In this document: piece by piece, positions 6,881 through 12,633 of the stretch | How positions within the stretch are numbered: position 1 is the stretch's first letter | Layout of the letters: each line of letters starts with the position of its first letter | Assembly (NCBI GenBank): GCA_903938205.1 | Contig: CAJACJ010000332.1 | Location: 1 to 12,633, forward strand | Length of the DNA stretch: 12,633 bases | Source of the DNA: an uncultured bacterium | GTDB taxonomy: Bacteria > Planctomycetota > Phycisphaerae > Phycisphaerales > SM1A02 | Direction of reading: 5' to 3' | Notes under the pieces: model-generated | The model's database searches: none | Told to the model about the DNA's origin: nothing | What the model saw: only the letters and a program-made list of their open reading frames with translations | Program-made: the position numbers and the translations under genes

Positions 6881-7096
6881 TTAGAAACGGTAGACAATGC
6901 GTCCCTTGGTCATGTCGTAGGGACTCAGTTCGATAGTGACTTTGTCGCCGGGAAGAATGCGGATGAAAAACTTCCGCATCTTGCCACTGACGTAGGCGAG
7001 AATTTCTTTGTCGTTCTGCAAGCGCACCCTGAACATGGCGTCTGGCAGAGCTTCAGTGACTTCGGCGTCGAGTGTGATCTTGTCATCTTTGGCCAT
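6881..7096 (-). CDS. infA: Translation initiation factor IF-1
   Basis: 71 residues, a single OB-fold. IF-1 binds the 30S A site during initiation. MFRVRLQND at 21-29, SGKMRKFFIRILPGDKVTIE at 37-56 and SPYDMTKGRIVYR at 58-70 are family signatures. Its ATG directly follows the TAA stop of map with no gap, and its Shine-Dalgarno (GGAAGG) lies within the map coding region, so translation is probably coupled. Confidence 0.98.
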   Translation of the reverse strand: MAKDDKITLDAEVTEALPDAMFRVRLQNDKEILAYVSGKMRKFFIRILPGDKVTIELSPYDMTKGRIVYRF

Positions 7097-8077
7097 TTAG
7101 TTCGAGCCTTCCAAGATCGCGTTCACCGGAACGGCCGTGAGAACGCGGGCACCAGTGTTGGTGACCACAATCGTGTGTTCAAAATGCGCGGATGCAAGAC
7201 CGCTGGCGGTGACGACCGTCCAGTTGTCCGCAAGAATTCGTGTGGCCACGCCCAACAAATGTCCATCGCGGTCGGTGGCGGAAACTGAACCATCATTCAT
7301 GGTCAACATTGGCTCAATGGCAAGGGTCATTCCAGGAAGCAGCGTGAAATCGCGGCGCTCCAACAAAGAACGGCTGACGCTATTTGGCGCCTCGGGCCAT
7401 TCATGCAAAGTTCGACCAATGCCGTGGCCCATGAGATCGGTGACTACGCCAAACTTGGCTTCAATTGCCATGTTTTGCAAGCGTTCCGCAATGGTGCTCC
7501 AGCGCACGCCGGGCTGAACCAAATCAATTGCCTCTTGCAACATGGCTTGCGTGTGCGCAACCATGGCGCGAATTTCTGGTGACACATTTCCAACGCACAC
7601 CGTCACAGCGGCATCGGCGCACCACTCTCGGAAGCGAACGCCACAATCAATTTTCACAACATCGCCATCGCGAATCACGCGACTGCTTGGAATGCCGTGC
7701 ACCACTTCATCGTTCACGCTAATACAAGAGCTTGCAGGAAACGCGTCGCGGGTGTCTGACTTTCCGTATCCAACAAAGGCGGCTTCGGCGCGGTTTGCGG
7801 CAATCACGCCGGCAATCACGCAATCCAAACTTGCGGTGGAAGTTCCAGCCACGCAAGCGACAGTGGCGGCATGCAATGCGATGGCCGCGATGCGACCCGC
7901 TTCAGCCATGTGTTGAATTTCTTGCGCGCTGCGCGTTTCAGTTGCGGCGCGACGAGTTGGTCGCAGATTGCGGGCGTCATCATTTGGGCGCACTGCAACT
8001 GTGCCAGCAACAAGCTTGGACCACCATGCTGGCTTGGTCGTTGTGAATTCATGTGATGATTTGAATGCGGTTGTCAT
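7097..8077 (-). CDS. map: Methionine aminopeptidase type I with N-terminal extension
   Basis: 326 residues against 264 in E. coli. The enzyme removes the initiator methionine from nascent proteins with a dinuclear metal centre. All ligands and the catalytic His are present: His127 (NDEVVHGIP), Asp144 (KIDCG), Asp155 (CADAAVT), His218 (MGHGIG), His225, Glu255 (AIEPM) and Glu300 (FEHTIVVT), matching E. coli His79, Asp97, Asp108, His171, His178, Glu204 and Glu235. About 47 extra residues precede the catalytic domain, which begins near TRSAQEIQHM; they contain no zinc-finger cysteines. A further insert of about 14 residues lies between Glu255 and Glu300. The start is supported by the 4-base ATGA overlap with the secY stop and a GGAG ten bases upstream. 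adk, present at this place in Gram-positive clusters, is absent. Confidence 0.96.
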   Translation of the reverse strand: MTTAFKSSHEFTTTKPAWWSKLVAGTVAVRPNDDARNLRPTRRAATETRSAQEIQHMAEAGRIAAIALHAATVACVAGTSTASLDCVIAGVIAANRAEAAFVGYGKSDTRDAFPASSCISVNDEVVHGIPSSRVIRDGDVVKIDCGVRFREWCADAAVTVCVGNVSPEIRAMVAHTQAMLQEAIDLVQPGVRWSTIAERLQNMAIEAKFGVVTDLMGHGIGRTLHEWPEAPNSVSRSLLERRDFTLLPGMTLAIEPMLTMNDGSVSATDRDGHLLGVATRILADNWTVVTASGLASAHFEHTIVVTNTGARVLTAVPVNAILEGSN

Positions 8078-9489
8078 GATCGCGAACTCCGAATGCGCGG
8101 ACCCTTGGAGTCGCTGCTCTTAGACAGGAACCCCGAGTAGTTGCGCATGACCAAGTTTGCCTCAATACGCTGCACCAAATCAAGTCCCACGCTGACCACA
8201 ATTAATAATCCTGTGCCGCCCAAGAACTGGCTGACATTAAATGGAATGCCCAATTGTTGGGTGACAAGCGTTGGAATGATGGCGATGACCGCCAAGAAAC
8301 CCGCTCCAACATAGGTGATGCGCTCCATGGTGCGCTCTAAATATTCACTGGTCCAAGGACCAGGGCGAATGCCTGGAACCATTGATCCATGGTCGCGCAG
8401 TTGCTTGGACATTTCATCTGGGCTGAATTGCACTGTGGTCCAGAAGTAACTGAAGAAATAAATCAGCGCGATTTCAGTGACCACATATGGATATGCGCCG
8501 TGCTGGAAATTTTCAGACAAGAAATTTGAAATCCAAGAGAGAACGCCGGTTGAACCTTCAGCCTGCGCACGTGTTGAGAGCCATCCGAAAATCGCGGATG
8601 GAAACACCATGAGACTGGACGCGAAGATGATTGGCATGACGCCCGCGTGGTTCAGACGCAACGGCAAATATGTTTTTTGTCCGCCGTACATCTTGCGGCC
8701 TGTGGTGTGCTTGGCTTGTTGAATTGGAATGCGTCGTTGCGCAACTGTGATCACAATGGCACCAGCGGTGACCAGAATAAATCCACCAGCGAGCAAGAGC
8801 ACGCCAACCAAACCAACTTTGCCTTCGGCGTCGCTGCTTTGGCGCGGATCAAAATTATCCACAACCCATCCCACTGCCGCAGGCATGCGAGCAAGAATTC
8901 CAGCGGTCAAAATAATGCTGACGCCGTTGCCAATTCCGTATTTATCAATTTGTTCGCCTAGCCACATCAGGAATAAACTTCCGGCTGTCAGCGCGGAGAA
9001 ACCTGCGACATAGAACACGATCAAGTTGGCGCCTGTTTCAAATTGTGGCTGCACCAAATTTGTTTGGCGCAAGTAACTCAGCCACATCCAACCTTGGAAC
9101 ACGCACAAACCAACCGCGGCGTAGCGCGTCCACTCGGCGATTTTCTGCTGCCCACTGTTGCCTTCTTTTTTCAAGTCAGCAAGAGCTGGCACCACGCTTT
9201 GCAGCAACTGAAAGATAATGCTGGCCGTGATGTACGGCATAATTCCCAAGCCGAAGATGGTGCTTTGCTGCAAACTTCCGCCGGAGAAAATGCTGGCGAA
9301 CTGCGCGATGCGACCGAAACCTGTAGCGCTTTCGCTCGCTTTAGAAGCAGCTTCTGCGAGTTGAGTTTGATCAACGCCCACCAGTGGAATCCAGAATCCA
9401 ATGCGATAAATAACCAACATGCCCAATGTGAAGAGCACGCGGTTTCGCAATTCTGCGACACGGAAGATGTTGATGAAAGCTTGAAACAC
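8074..9489 (-). CDS. secY: Protein translocase subunit SecY
   Basis: 471 residues, the ten-helix channel of the Sec translocon in the inner membrane. GLGIMPYITASIIFQLL (80-96) follows the plug region. RRIP at 252-255 and LNHAGVMPIIFASS at 279-292 mark the C4 loop and helix 7. MVPGIRPG at 370-377 includes Arg375, equal to the essential E. coli Arg357 in loop C5. The start codon is GTG: the frame upstream runs into the rplO stop, leaving only ATT or GTG between, and the next internal Met (24) lies inside helix 1. No Shine-Dalgarno is visible in the 15-base gap after rplO. It overlaps map by 4 bases. The C-terminus is longer than in E. coli and basic. Confidence 0.97.
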   Translation of the reverse strand: MFQAFINIFRVAELRNRVLFTLGMLVIYRIGFWIPLVGVDQTQLAEAASKASESATGFGRIAQFASIFSGGSLQQSTIFGLGIMPYITASIIFQLLQSVVPALADLKKEGNSGQQKIAEWTRYAAVGLCVFQGWMWLSYLRQTNLVQPQFETGANLIVFYVAGFSALTAGSLFLMWLGEQIDKYGIGNGVSIILTAGILARMPAAVGWVVDNFDPRQSSDAEGKVGLVGVLLLAGGFILVTAGAIVITVAQRRIPIQQAKHTTGRKMYGGQKTYLPLRLNHAGVMPIIFASSLMVFPSAIFGWLSTRAQAEGSTGVLSWISNFLSENFQHGAYPYVVTEIALIYFFSYFWTTVQFSPDEMSKQLRDHGSMVPGIRPGPWTSEYLERTMERITYVGAGFLAVIAIIPTLVTQQLGIPFNVSQFLGGTGLLIVVSVGLDLVQRIEANLVMRNYSGFLSKSSDSKGPRIRSSRS

Positions 9490-9504
9490 GAAATGAATTG
9501 GCGA

Positions 9505-9954
9505 TTACGCGGCAGTTGCCGCGGTTCCGCCTGCTTTCTCAATTTTGGTCTTGGCCGTTGCGCTGAACTTGGCAGCGTTCACGGTCAACTTCTTGGTGAT
9601 CTCGCCGTGACCAAGCACCTTCAATGGCAACTTGTCATCACGAATCAAACGCTTAGCGGCCAACGCCGTGGCATCCACGGTTGCGCCATTCTCAAAGTGC
9701 TTGTCCAAATCCTGCACGTTGATTTCACAGAACAACGAGCGGAAGCCCGTGTTGGAGAAACCACGCTTTGGAAAGCGACGAGCGATTGGTGTTGAACCGC
9801 CCAAATAACCGGGACGACTGGTCCAACCCGCGCGACTTTTGGCGCCGTTATGTCCGCGACCGCTGGTTCCGCCCTTGCCGCTGCCTTCGCCGCGACCAAC
9901 GCGCATTCGCTTCTTGTGAGCGCCAACTTTTGCGGTGATGTCTTGAATCATCAT
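9505..9954 (-). CDS. rplO: 50S ribosomal protein L15
   Basis: 149 residues. L15 is an assembly protein of the 50S subunit. RVGRGEGSGKGG near the N-terminus, the following GRGHNGAKSRAG, and GGSTPIARRFPKRGF are family signatures; the C-terminal domain LPLKVLGHGEITKKLTV is intact. The reading frame is open to 9996, but the ATG at 9954 is chosen because AAGGA (9963-9967) is placed eight bases upstream and homologues begin at this point; the ATG at 9951 is the alternative. The 69-base AT-rich gap to rpsE is where rpmD usually lies, and no L30 is encoded there. Confidence 0.97.
   Translation of the reverse strand: MMIQDITAKVGAHKKRMRVGRGEGSGKGGTSGRGHNGAKSRAGWTSRPGYLGGSTPIARRFPKRGFSNTGFRSLFCEINVQDLDKHFENGATVDATALAAKRLIRDDKLPLKVLGHGEITKKLTVNAAKFSATAKTKIEKAGGTAATAA
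9508..9523 (-). other. Small GC hairpin at rplO 3' end before secY
   Basis: CGCGGC (9508-9513) pairs with GCCGCG (9518-9523) around a 4-base loop, 18 bases upstream of the secY GTG and inside the last codons of rplO. No U-run follows, so it is not a terminator. It may shape ribosome access to secY, which has no visible Shine-Dalgarno, or simply reflect the Ala-Thr-Ala-Ala codons at the end of L15. Confidence 0.35.
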
Positions 9955-10023
9955 GATGAAATTCCTTCTGTTCTTAAATTCAAATCCAAATTGCAATCAA
10001 AGTTCAAATAAACGACTAAACAA

Positions 10024-10755
10024 TTACGCCTGAGCTGGTGGATCACCAGCTGGCGCACCACCTTCAGGTGCGCGACCACGACCGCCACCACTACCACCGC
10101 GACCGCCGCCGCTTCCGCCACGACCGCCGCCACTACCACCACGGCCACCACCACGACTGTTGCGACGTTCGTCACCAACAGTGTTGACTGGACCCTGCGC
10201 CTTTTGCGCGCCACGAGCCGCTGGAATAGCCGCGCTACCACGAGTGATGGCGTCTTCTACTTCAGTGTTGCTGAGTGTGATTCCACGAAGTGCCTCAACC
10301 ATTTCACGCGTGCGCAATTTGCCCAACGCAATCATGGTGGCCTTGATGAGATTCTTTGGATTGCTGCTGCCGAAACATTTGGTCAGGCAATCTTGCACGC
10401 CGATCATGTCCAAAATGGATCGCACCGAAGCGCCGGCGATAACGCCAGTTCCTGGAGCGGCTGGAACAAGGCGAACCTTGCTTGCGCCGTAACGACCTTC
10501 AACCATGTGGGGAATTGTGCGGCCCTGCATGTTGAACTTCTTTTGCTTGCGACGACTTTCCTTCTCCGCTTTTTCAACGGCTGATGGAACTTGCGTGCTC
10601 TTGGCGTAACCCACGCCCACGCCGCCTTGGCGATCACCAGAGACCACCATGGCCGCGAAAGAAAAGCGACGGCCACCGGCCACTGTTGTGCTGGTTCGAT
10701 ACACGCCCACTGTTGTGGTATCAGCATCTCGAGAATCGTTGTTGAATCCGCTCAT
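10024..10755 (-). CDS. rpsE: 30S ribosomal protein S5 with Gly/Arg-rich tail
   Basis: 243 residues against about 166 in E. coli. S5 takes part in mRNA entry and decoding fidelity. The core is typical: TVAGGRRFSFAAMVVSGD at 24-41, GVGVGYAKSTQVPSAVEKA at 45-63, APGTGVIAGASVRSILDMIG at 100-119 and FGSSNPKNLIKAT at 128-140. The core ends near residue 163. After that comes an extension of about 80 residues containing a seven-residue repeat rich in RGG (201-228) and ending in an Ala/Pro/Gly-rich stretch. AGGA lies eight bases before the ATG. The reading frame is continuous through the tail, with third-position differences between the repeats that suggest it is a maintained coding sequence rather than a recent slippage. 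Confidence 0.96.
   Translation of the reverse strand: MSGFNNDSRDADTTTVGVYRTSTTVAGGRRFSFAAMVVSGDRQGGVGVGYAKSTQVPSAVEKAEKESRRKQKKFNMQGRTIPHMVEGRYGASKVRLVPAAPGTGVIAGASVRSILDMIGVQDCLTKCFGSSNPKNLIKATMIALGKLRTREMVEALRGITLSNTEVEDAITRGSAAIPAARGAQKAQGPVNTVGDERRNSRGGGRGGSGGGRGGSGGGRGGSGGGRGRAPEGGAPAGDPPAQA
10072..10155 (-). repeat. 21-bp imperfect tandem repeat coding an RGG-type tail of S5
   Basis: The region codes residues 201-228 of S5. The seven-residue unit GGRGGSG recurs three times and a fourth, partial copy follows, with Arg at 205, 212, 219 and 226. At the DNA level the 21-bp copies differ at synonymous positions. Confidence 0.9.
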
Positions 10756-10774
10756 AATTAATTCCTATAGAAAA

Positions 10775-11137
10775 TCAGAACTGCAGACCGCCCTCGCGGG
10801 CGCCTTCGGCAAGCGCCTTGACGCGGCCGTGAAAGAGGTATCCGTTGCGATCAAAGACCACCTTGGTCACGCCAGCTTTGGCGGCTCGTTCGGCCACGGT
10901 TTTTCCAATGTTTTTCGCTGAAATCACCTTGCCTTTAGTGGCAGTTGGTGTCTTTTCACGATCGCTCGCGGCGACAACTGTGCGGCCAGTTGAATCATCA
11001 ATCACCTGCACATAAATGTGCTTCAAAGATCGGAACACGCTCATGCGTGGTCGCTCGGTGGTTCCAATGATTCGCTTGCGCAAGCCCATCTTTCGACGAG
11101 TGCGGCGCTTTAATTTCATGACTGCTGCGGATGGCAT
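10775..11137 (-). CDS. rplR: 50S ribosomal protein L18
   Basis: 120 residues. L18 binds 5S rRNA in the central protuberance. The basic N-terminus KLKRRTRRKMGLRKRI, then GTTERPRMSVFRSLKHIYVQ at 25-44 and the C-terminal KVVFDRNGYLFHGRVKALA are characteristic. The ATG at 11137 has AAAGGA upstream; the internal ATG at 11119 has none, so six extra residues before the usual MKLK start are probably real. It is followed by rpsE after 19 bases. Confidence 0.97.
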   Translation of the reverse strand: MPSAAVMKLKRRTRRKMGLRKRIIGTTERPRMSVFRSLKHIYVQVIDDSTGRTVVAASDREKTPTATKGKVISAKNIGKTVAERAAKAGVTKVVFDRNGYLFHGRVKALAEGAREGGLQF

Positions 11138-11157
11138 ATTTATAATTCCTTTATTGA

Positions 11158-11715
11158 TTAACTACCAAACGCCTTGCCCTGCTTGCGCTGGATCACTTCG
11201 TCGGTGTACTTGATTCCCTTGCCGTTGTATGGCTCGGGTTTGCGGCAGGCGCGAACATCGCTGGCGAACGCGCCAACGGCTTGCTTGTTTGGACCAGAGA
11301 CTTCGATCAATGTTCCGTTGAGAACCACATTGAGGTTGGCTGGAATAGCGACTTCAATCGCGTTGGCGAAACCAATCGCAAGCACAAGTTTTTTGCCTTG
11401 CACTTTGGCTCCCCAACCAACACCAACAATCTCCAACTTCTTTTCGTAGCCCTTGAGAACGCCTTCAACCATTCCGTTGATCACGGAACGCGTGGTGCCC
11501 CAATAAGCGTTGTTGTTTCCAACTTCGATTTGATCCTTCGGAACCTCGCACACAATGCTCTTGTCGGCATCGTTGTAGGTCACCTTCACTTCAGGACGGT
11601 GGGTCATGGAGAGCTTGCCCTTTGGACCTTGGAAATCGATGACGCGCGTGGCTGCATTAATTTGCACTTTCACGCCGGCTGGCACTGATATTGTTTTTCT
11701 TCCGATGCGACTCAT
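11158..11715 (-). CDS. rplF: 50S ribosomal protein L6
   Basis: 185 residues (E. coli 177). L6 lies near the sarcin-ricin loop at the factor-binding site. MSRIGRKTISVPAGVKV at the start, the segment GPKGKLS, and the second-domain motif EPYNGKGIKYTDEVIQRKQG near the C-terminus are diagnostic. AAGGAG lies five bases before the ATG. It lies 46 bases after rpsH and 20 before rplR. Confidence 0.97.
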   Translation of the reverse strand: MSRIGRKTISVPAGVKVQINAATRVIDFQGPKGKLSMTHRPEVKVTYNDADKSIVCEVPKDQIEVGNNNAYWGTTRSVINGMVEGVLKGYEKKLEIVGVGWGAKVQGKKLVLAIGFANAIEVAIPANLNVVLNGTLIEVSGPNKQAVGAFASDVRACRKPEPYNGKGIKYTDEVIQRKQGKAFGS

Positions 11716-11761
11716 GACGACTCCTTGATTCTGTAGCTTGAATTCTTAAGCAGTAATTTTT

Positions 11762-12160
11762 TTAGCAGACAACAGCGACCACTTCGCCACCGACTTTGCT
11801 CTCGCGACAGCGACGATCGCTCATCACACCAGAACTTGTGCTGACAATGGCGATGCCCAAGCCTTGTTGTGGCTTTGGCAGCGCGTCCGTTCCTGAATAC
11901 ACGCGACGACCAGTTTTGGAGACGCGATCAATTGCGTTGATCGCGCTCTCGCCGGTTGGTGAATATTTCAGATCAACACGAATCAGACCGCCCCGGTTGT
12001 CCGGAATGCGCTCAAATCCGCGAATAAAACCTTCCTCTTGCAGCACTTTGGCGACGCCACAATTGAGTTTGTTGTCCAAGACCATGACTTGCTTCGCATG
12101 AATCGAAACTGCGTTTCGAATTCGGGTGAGCATGTCAGCGGTGAGATCGTGTAATGGCAT
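11762..12160 (-). CDS. rpsH: 30S ribosomal protein S8
   Basis: 132 residues of normal length. S8 binds helix 21 of 16S rRNA and is the autogenous repressor of the spc operon in E. coli. DMLTRIRNAV at 9-18, PKPQQGLGIAIVSTSSGVMS at 95-114 and GGEVVAVV at the C-terminus are family signatures. AAGGA lies six bases before the ATG. Confidence 0.98.
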   Translation of the reverse strand: MPLHDLTADMLTRIRNAVSIHAKQVMVLDNKLNCGVAKVLQEEGFIRGFERIPDNRGGLIRVDLKYSPTGESAINAIDRVSKTGRRVYSGTDALPKPQQGLGIAIVSTSSGVMSDRRCRESKVGGEVVAVVC

Positions 12161-12184
12161 GTTGATTCCTTAAATTGTTCTGGC

Positions 12185-12370
12185 TTACCAAGACGCCTTA
12201 CGCATGCCAGGCACCATGCCTTGCAATGCCAGTTCGCGCAACATGTGACGGCACACGCGGAACTTGCGATACACACTGCGAGCGCGGCCGGTGATTTCGC
12301 AACGGCTCATCTTTCGAGTGCTGAACTTCGGCTTCTTCTTCATTTTTACAAAGACTGCTTTACTTGCCAT
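12185..12370 (-). CDS. rpsN: 30S ribosomal protein S14, short form lacking two zinc cysteines
   Basis: 61 residues, exactly the length of the type Z (zinc-ribbon) form. KKPKFSTRK, RARSVYRKFRVCRHMLREL and the C-terminal GMRKASW place it in that class. The usual zinc site is CxxC at 24-27 and CxxC at 40-43. Here Cys24 and Cys40 remain, but position 27 is Thr and position 43 is Met; the codons read clearly as ACC and ATG. His42 lies next to the second site and might substitute in part. Zinc-free S14 proteins are normally the long form of about 90-100 residues, so a short one with half a site is unusual. AAAGGA precedes the ATG. It follows rplE by 14 bases. Confidence 0.96.
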   Translation of the reverse strand: MASKAVFVKMKKKPKFSTRKMSRCEITGRARSVYRKFRVCRHMLRELALQGMVPGMRKASW

Positions 12371-12384
12371 TGAATTTCCTTTGA

Positions 12385-12633
12385 TCAGGCTTTCTTGTTG
12401 GACACTTCAGGGCGCGCGAACGGCATTCCAAGTTCGCTCAACATAAAGCGACTCATGGCTGGCGTGCTATTTTCAAACACCAAATTAATGTGCATACCAA
12501 TGTTGTGGTTGACATTGGCCATGTTGATTTCCGGCCACACGGCTTGCTCGGAAAGACCCATGGCCCAACTGCCTCCGCCGTCGAAACTCTTGTCGTTCAC
12601 GCCGCGAAAATCCTTGATACGCGGAATGGCGAG
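12385..12633 (-). CDS. rplE: 50S ribosomal protein L5, C-terminal part (truncated by window edge)
   Basis: The reading frame enters from the window's right edge and codes the last 82 residues. It begins LAIPRIKDFRG, then KSFDGGGSWAMG and QAVWPEINM, matching the C-terminal half of bacterial L5 (about 179 residues in E. coli), which binds 5S rRNA in the central protuberance. The true start is outside the window; an apparent internal GTG at 12600 is not the start because the conserved sequence continues upstream of it in the same frame. Confidence 0.96.
   Translation of the reverse strand, partial: LAIPRIKDFRGVNDKSFDGGGSWAMGLSEQAVWPEINMANVNHNIGMHINLVFENSTPAMSRFMLSELGMPFARPEVSNKKA

Noticed and set aside
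6758..7288. Plus-strand open frame of 176 codons opposite rpmJ, infA and map
   Set aside because: Three real genes occupy the minus strand here, and the product is not recognisable.
9043..9795. Plus-strand open frame of 250 codons opposite secY and rplO
   Set aside because: It spans the antisense of two conserved genes and their junction, with no domain and no plausible start signal.
9955..10023. Degraded rpmD or extra promoter between rpsE and rplO
   Set aside because: No frame resembles L30, and although TTGATT occurs there, no fitting -10 box lies at the right distance.
1..12633. CRISPR array, insertion sequence, tRNA or phage remnant
   Set aside because: No regularly spaced repeats, transposase or integrase motifs, or cloverleaf-like sequences were seen; the only tandem repeat is the coding repeat in rpsE.

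Overview
The window is a chromosomal segment of a bacterium with roughly balanced GC. Most of it (about 4063-12633) is the downstream half of the universal ribosomal-protein supercluster, read on the minus strand. From right to left the order is rplE (cut by the window edge), rpsN, rpsH, rplF, rplR, rpsE, rplO, secY, map, infA, rpmJ, rpsM, rpsK, rpoA, rplQ. A GC-rich hairpin with a U-run closes the cluster after rplQ. Neither rpmD (usual slot rpsE-rplO) nor rpsD (usual slot rpsK-rpoA) is present, and map lies directly between secY and infA. This arrangement, with an enlarged L17, fits a lineage of the PVC superphylum, most likely Planctomycetota. That assignment is an inference from gene order and protein architecture, not from a search.

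Within the cluster the genes are tightly packed (secY/map overlap by 4 bases, map/infA abut, most gaps are 12-50 bases) and almost all carry an AGGA-type Shine-Dalgarno. They supply ribosomal proteins, the SecY channel, initiation factor 1, methionine aminopeptidase and the RNA polymerase alpha subunit. The one large gap is the 194 bases between rpsK and rpoA. It holds a good sigma70-type promoter and a leader with an 11-bp inverted repeat plus a competing 6-bp stem, so rpoA-rplQ probably has its own transcription and possibly RNA-level control.

The left part (1-3914) is an accessory transport region. mntH, a Nramp-family Mn/Fe importer, lies on the plus strand behind a candidate promoter and two dyad elements. 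It converges on a two-gene minus-strand unit: an APC-superfamily amino acid permease (YveA-like) followed 9 bases later by a DEDDh 3'-5' exonuclease.

The most interesting signals are not a classical accessory system but modifications of core machinery: the structured rpoA leader, loss of zinc ligands in both S14 and L36, a seven-residue RGG-type repeat tail on S5, a large insertion and basic tail in L17, a 47-residue N-terminal extension on methionine aminopeptidase, and the absence of a visible Shine-Dalgarno in front of all three membrane-protein genes. No tRNA, rRNA, CRISPR array, insertion sequence or phage gene was seen. No gene-free stretch exceeds 300 bases.
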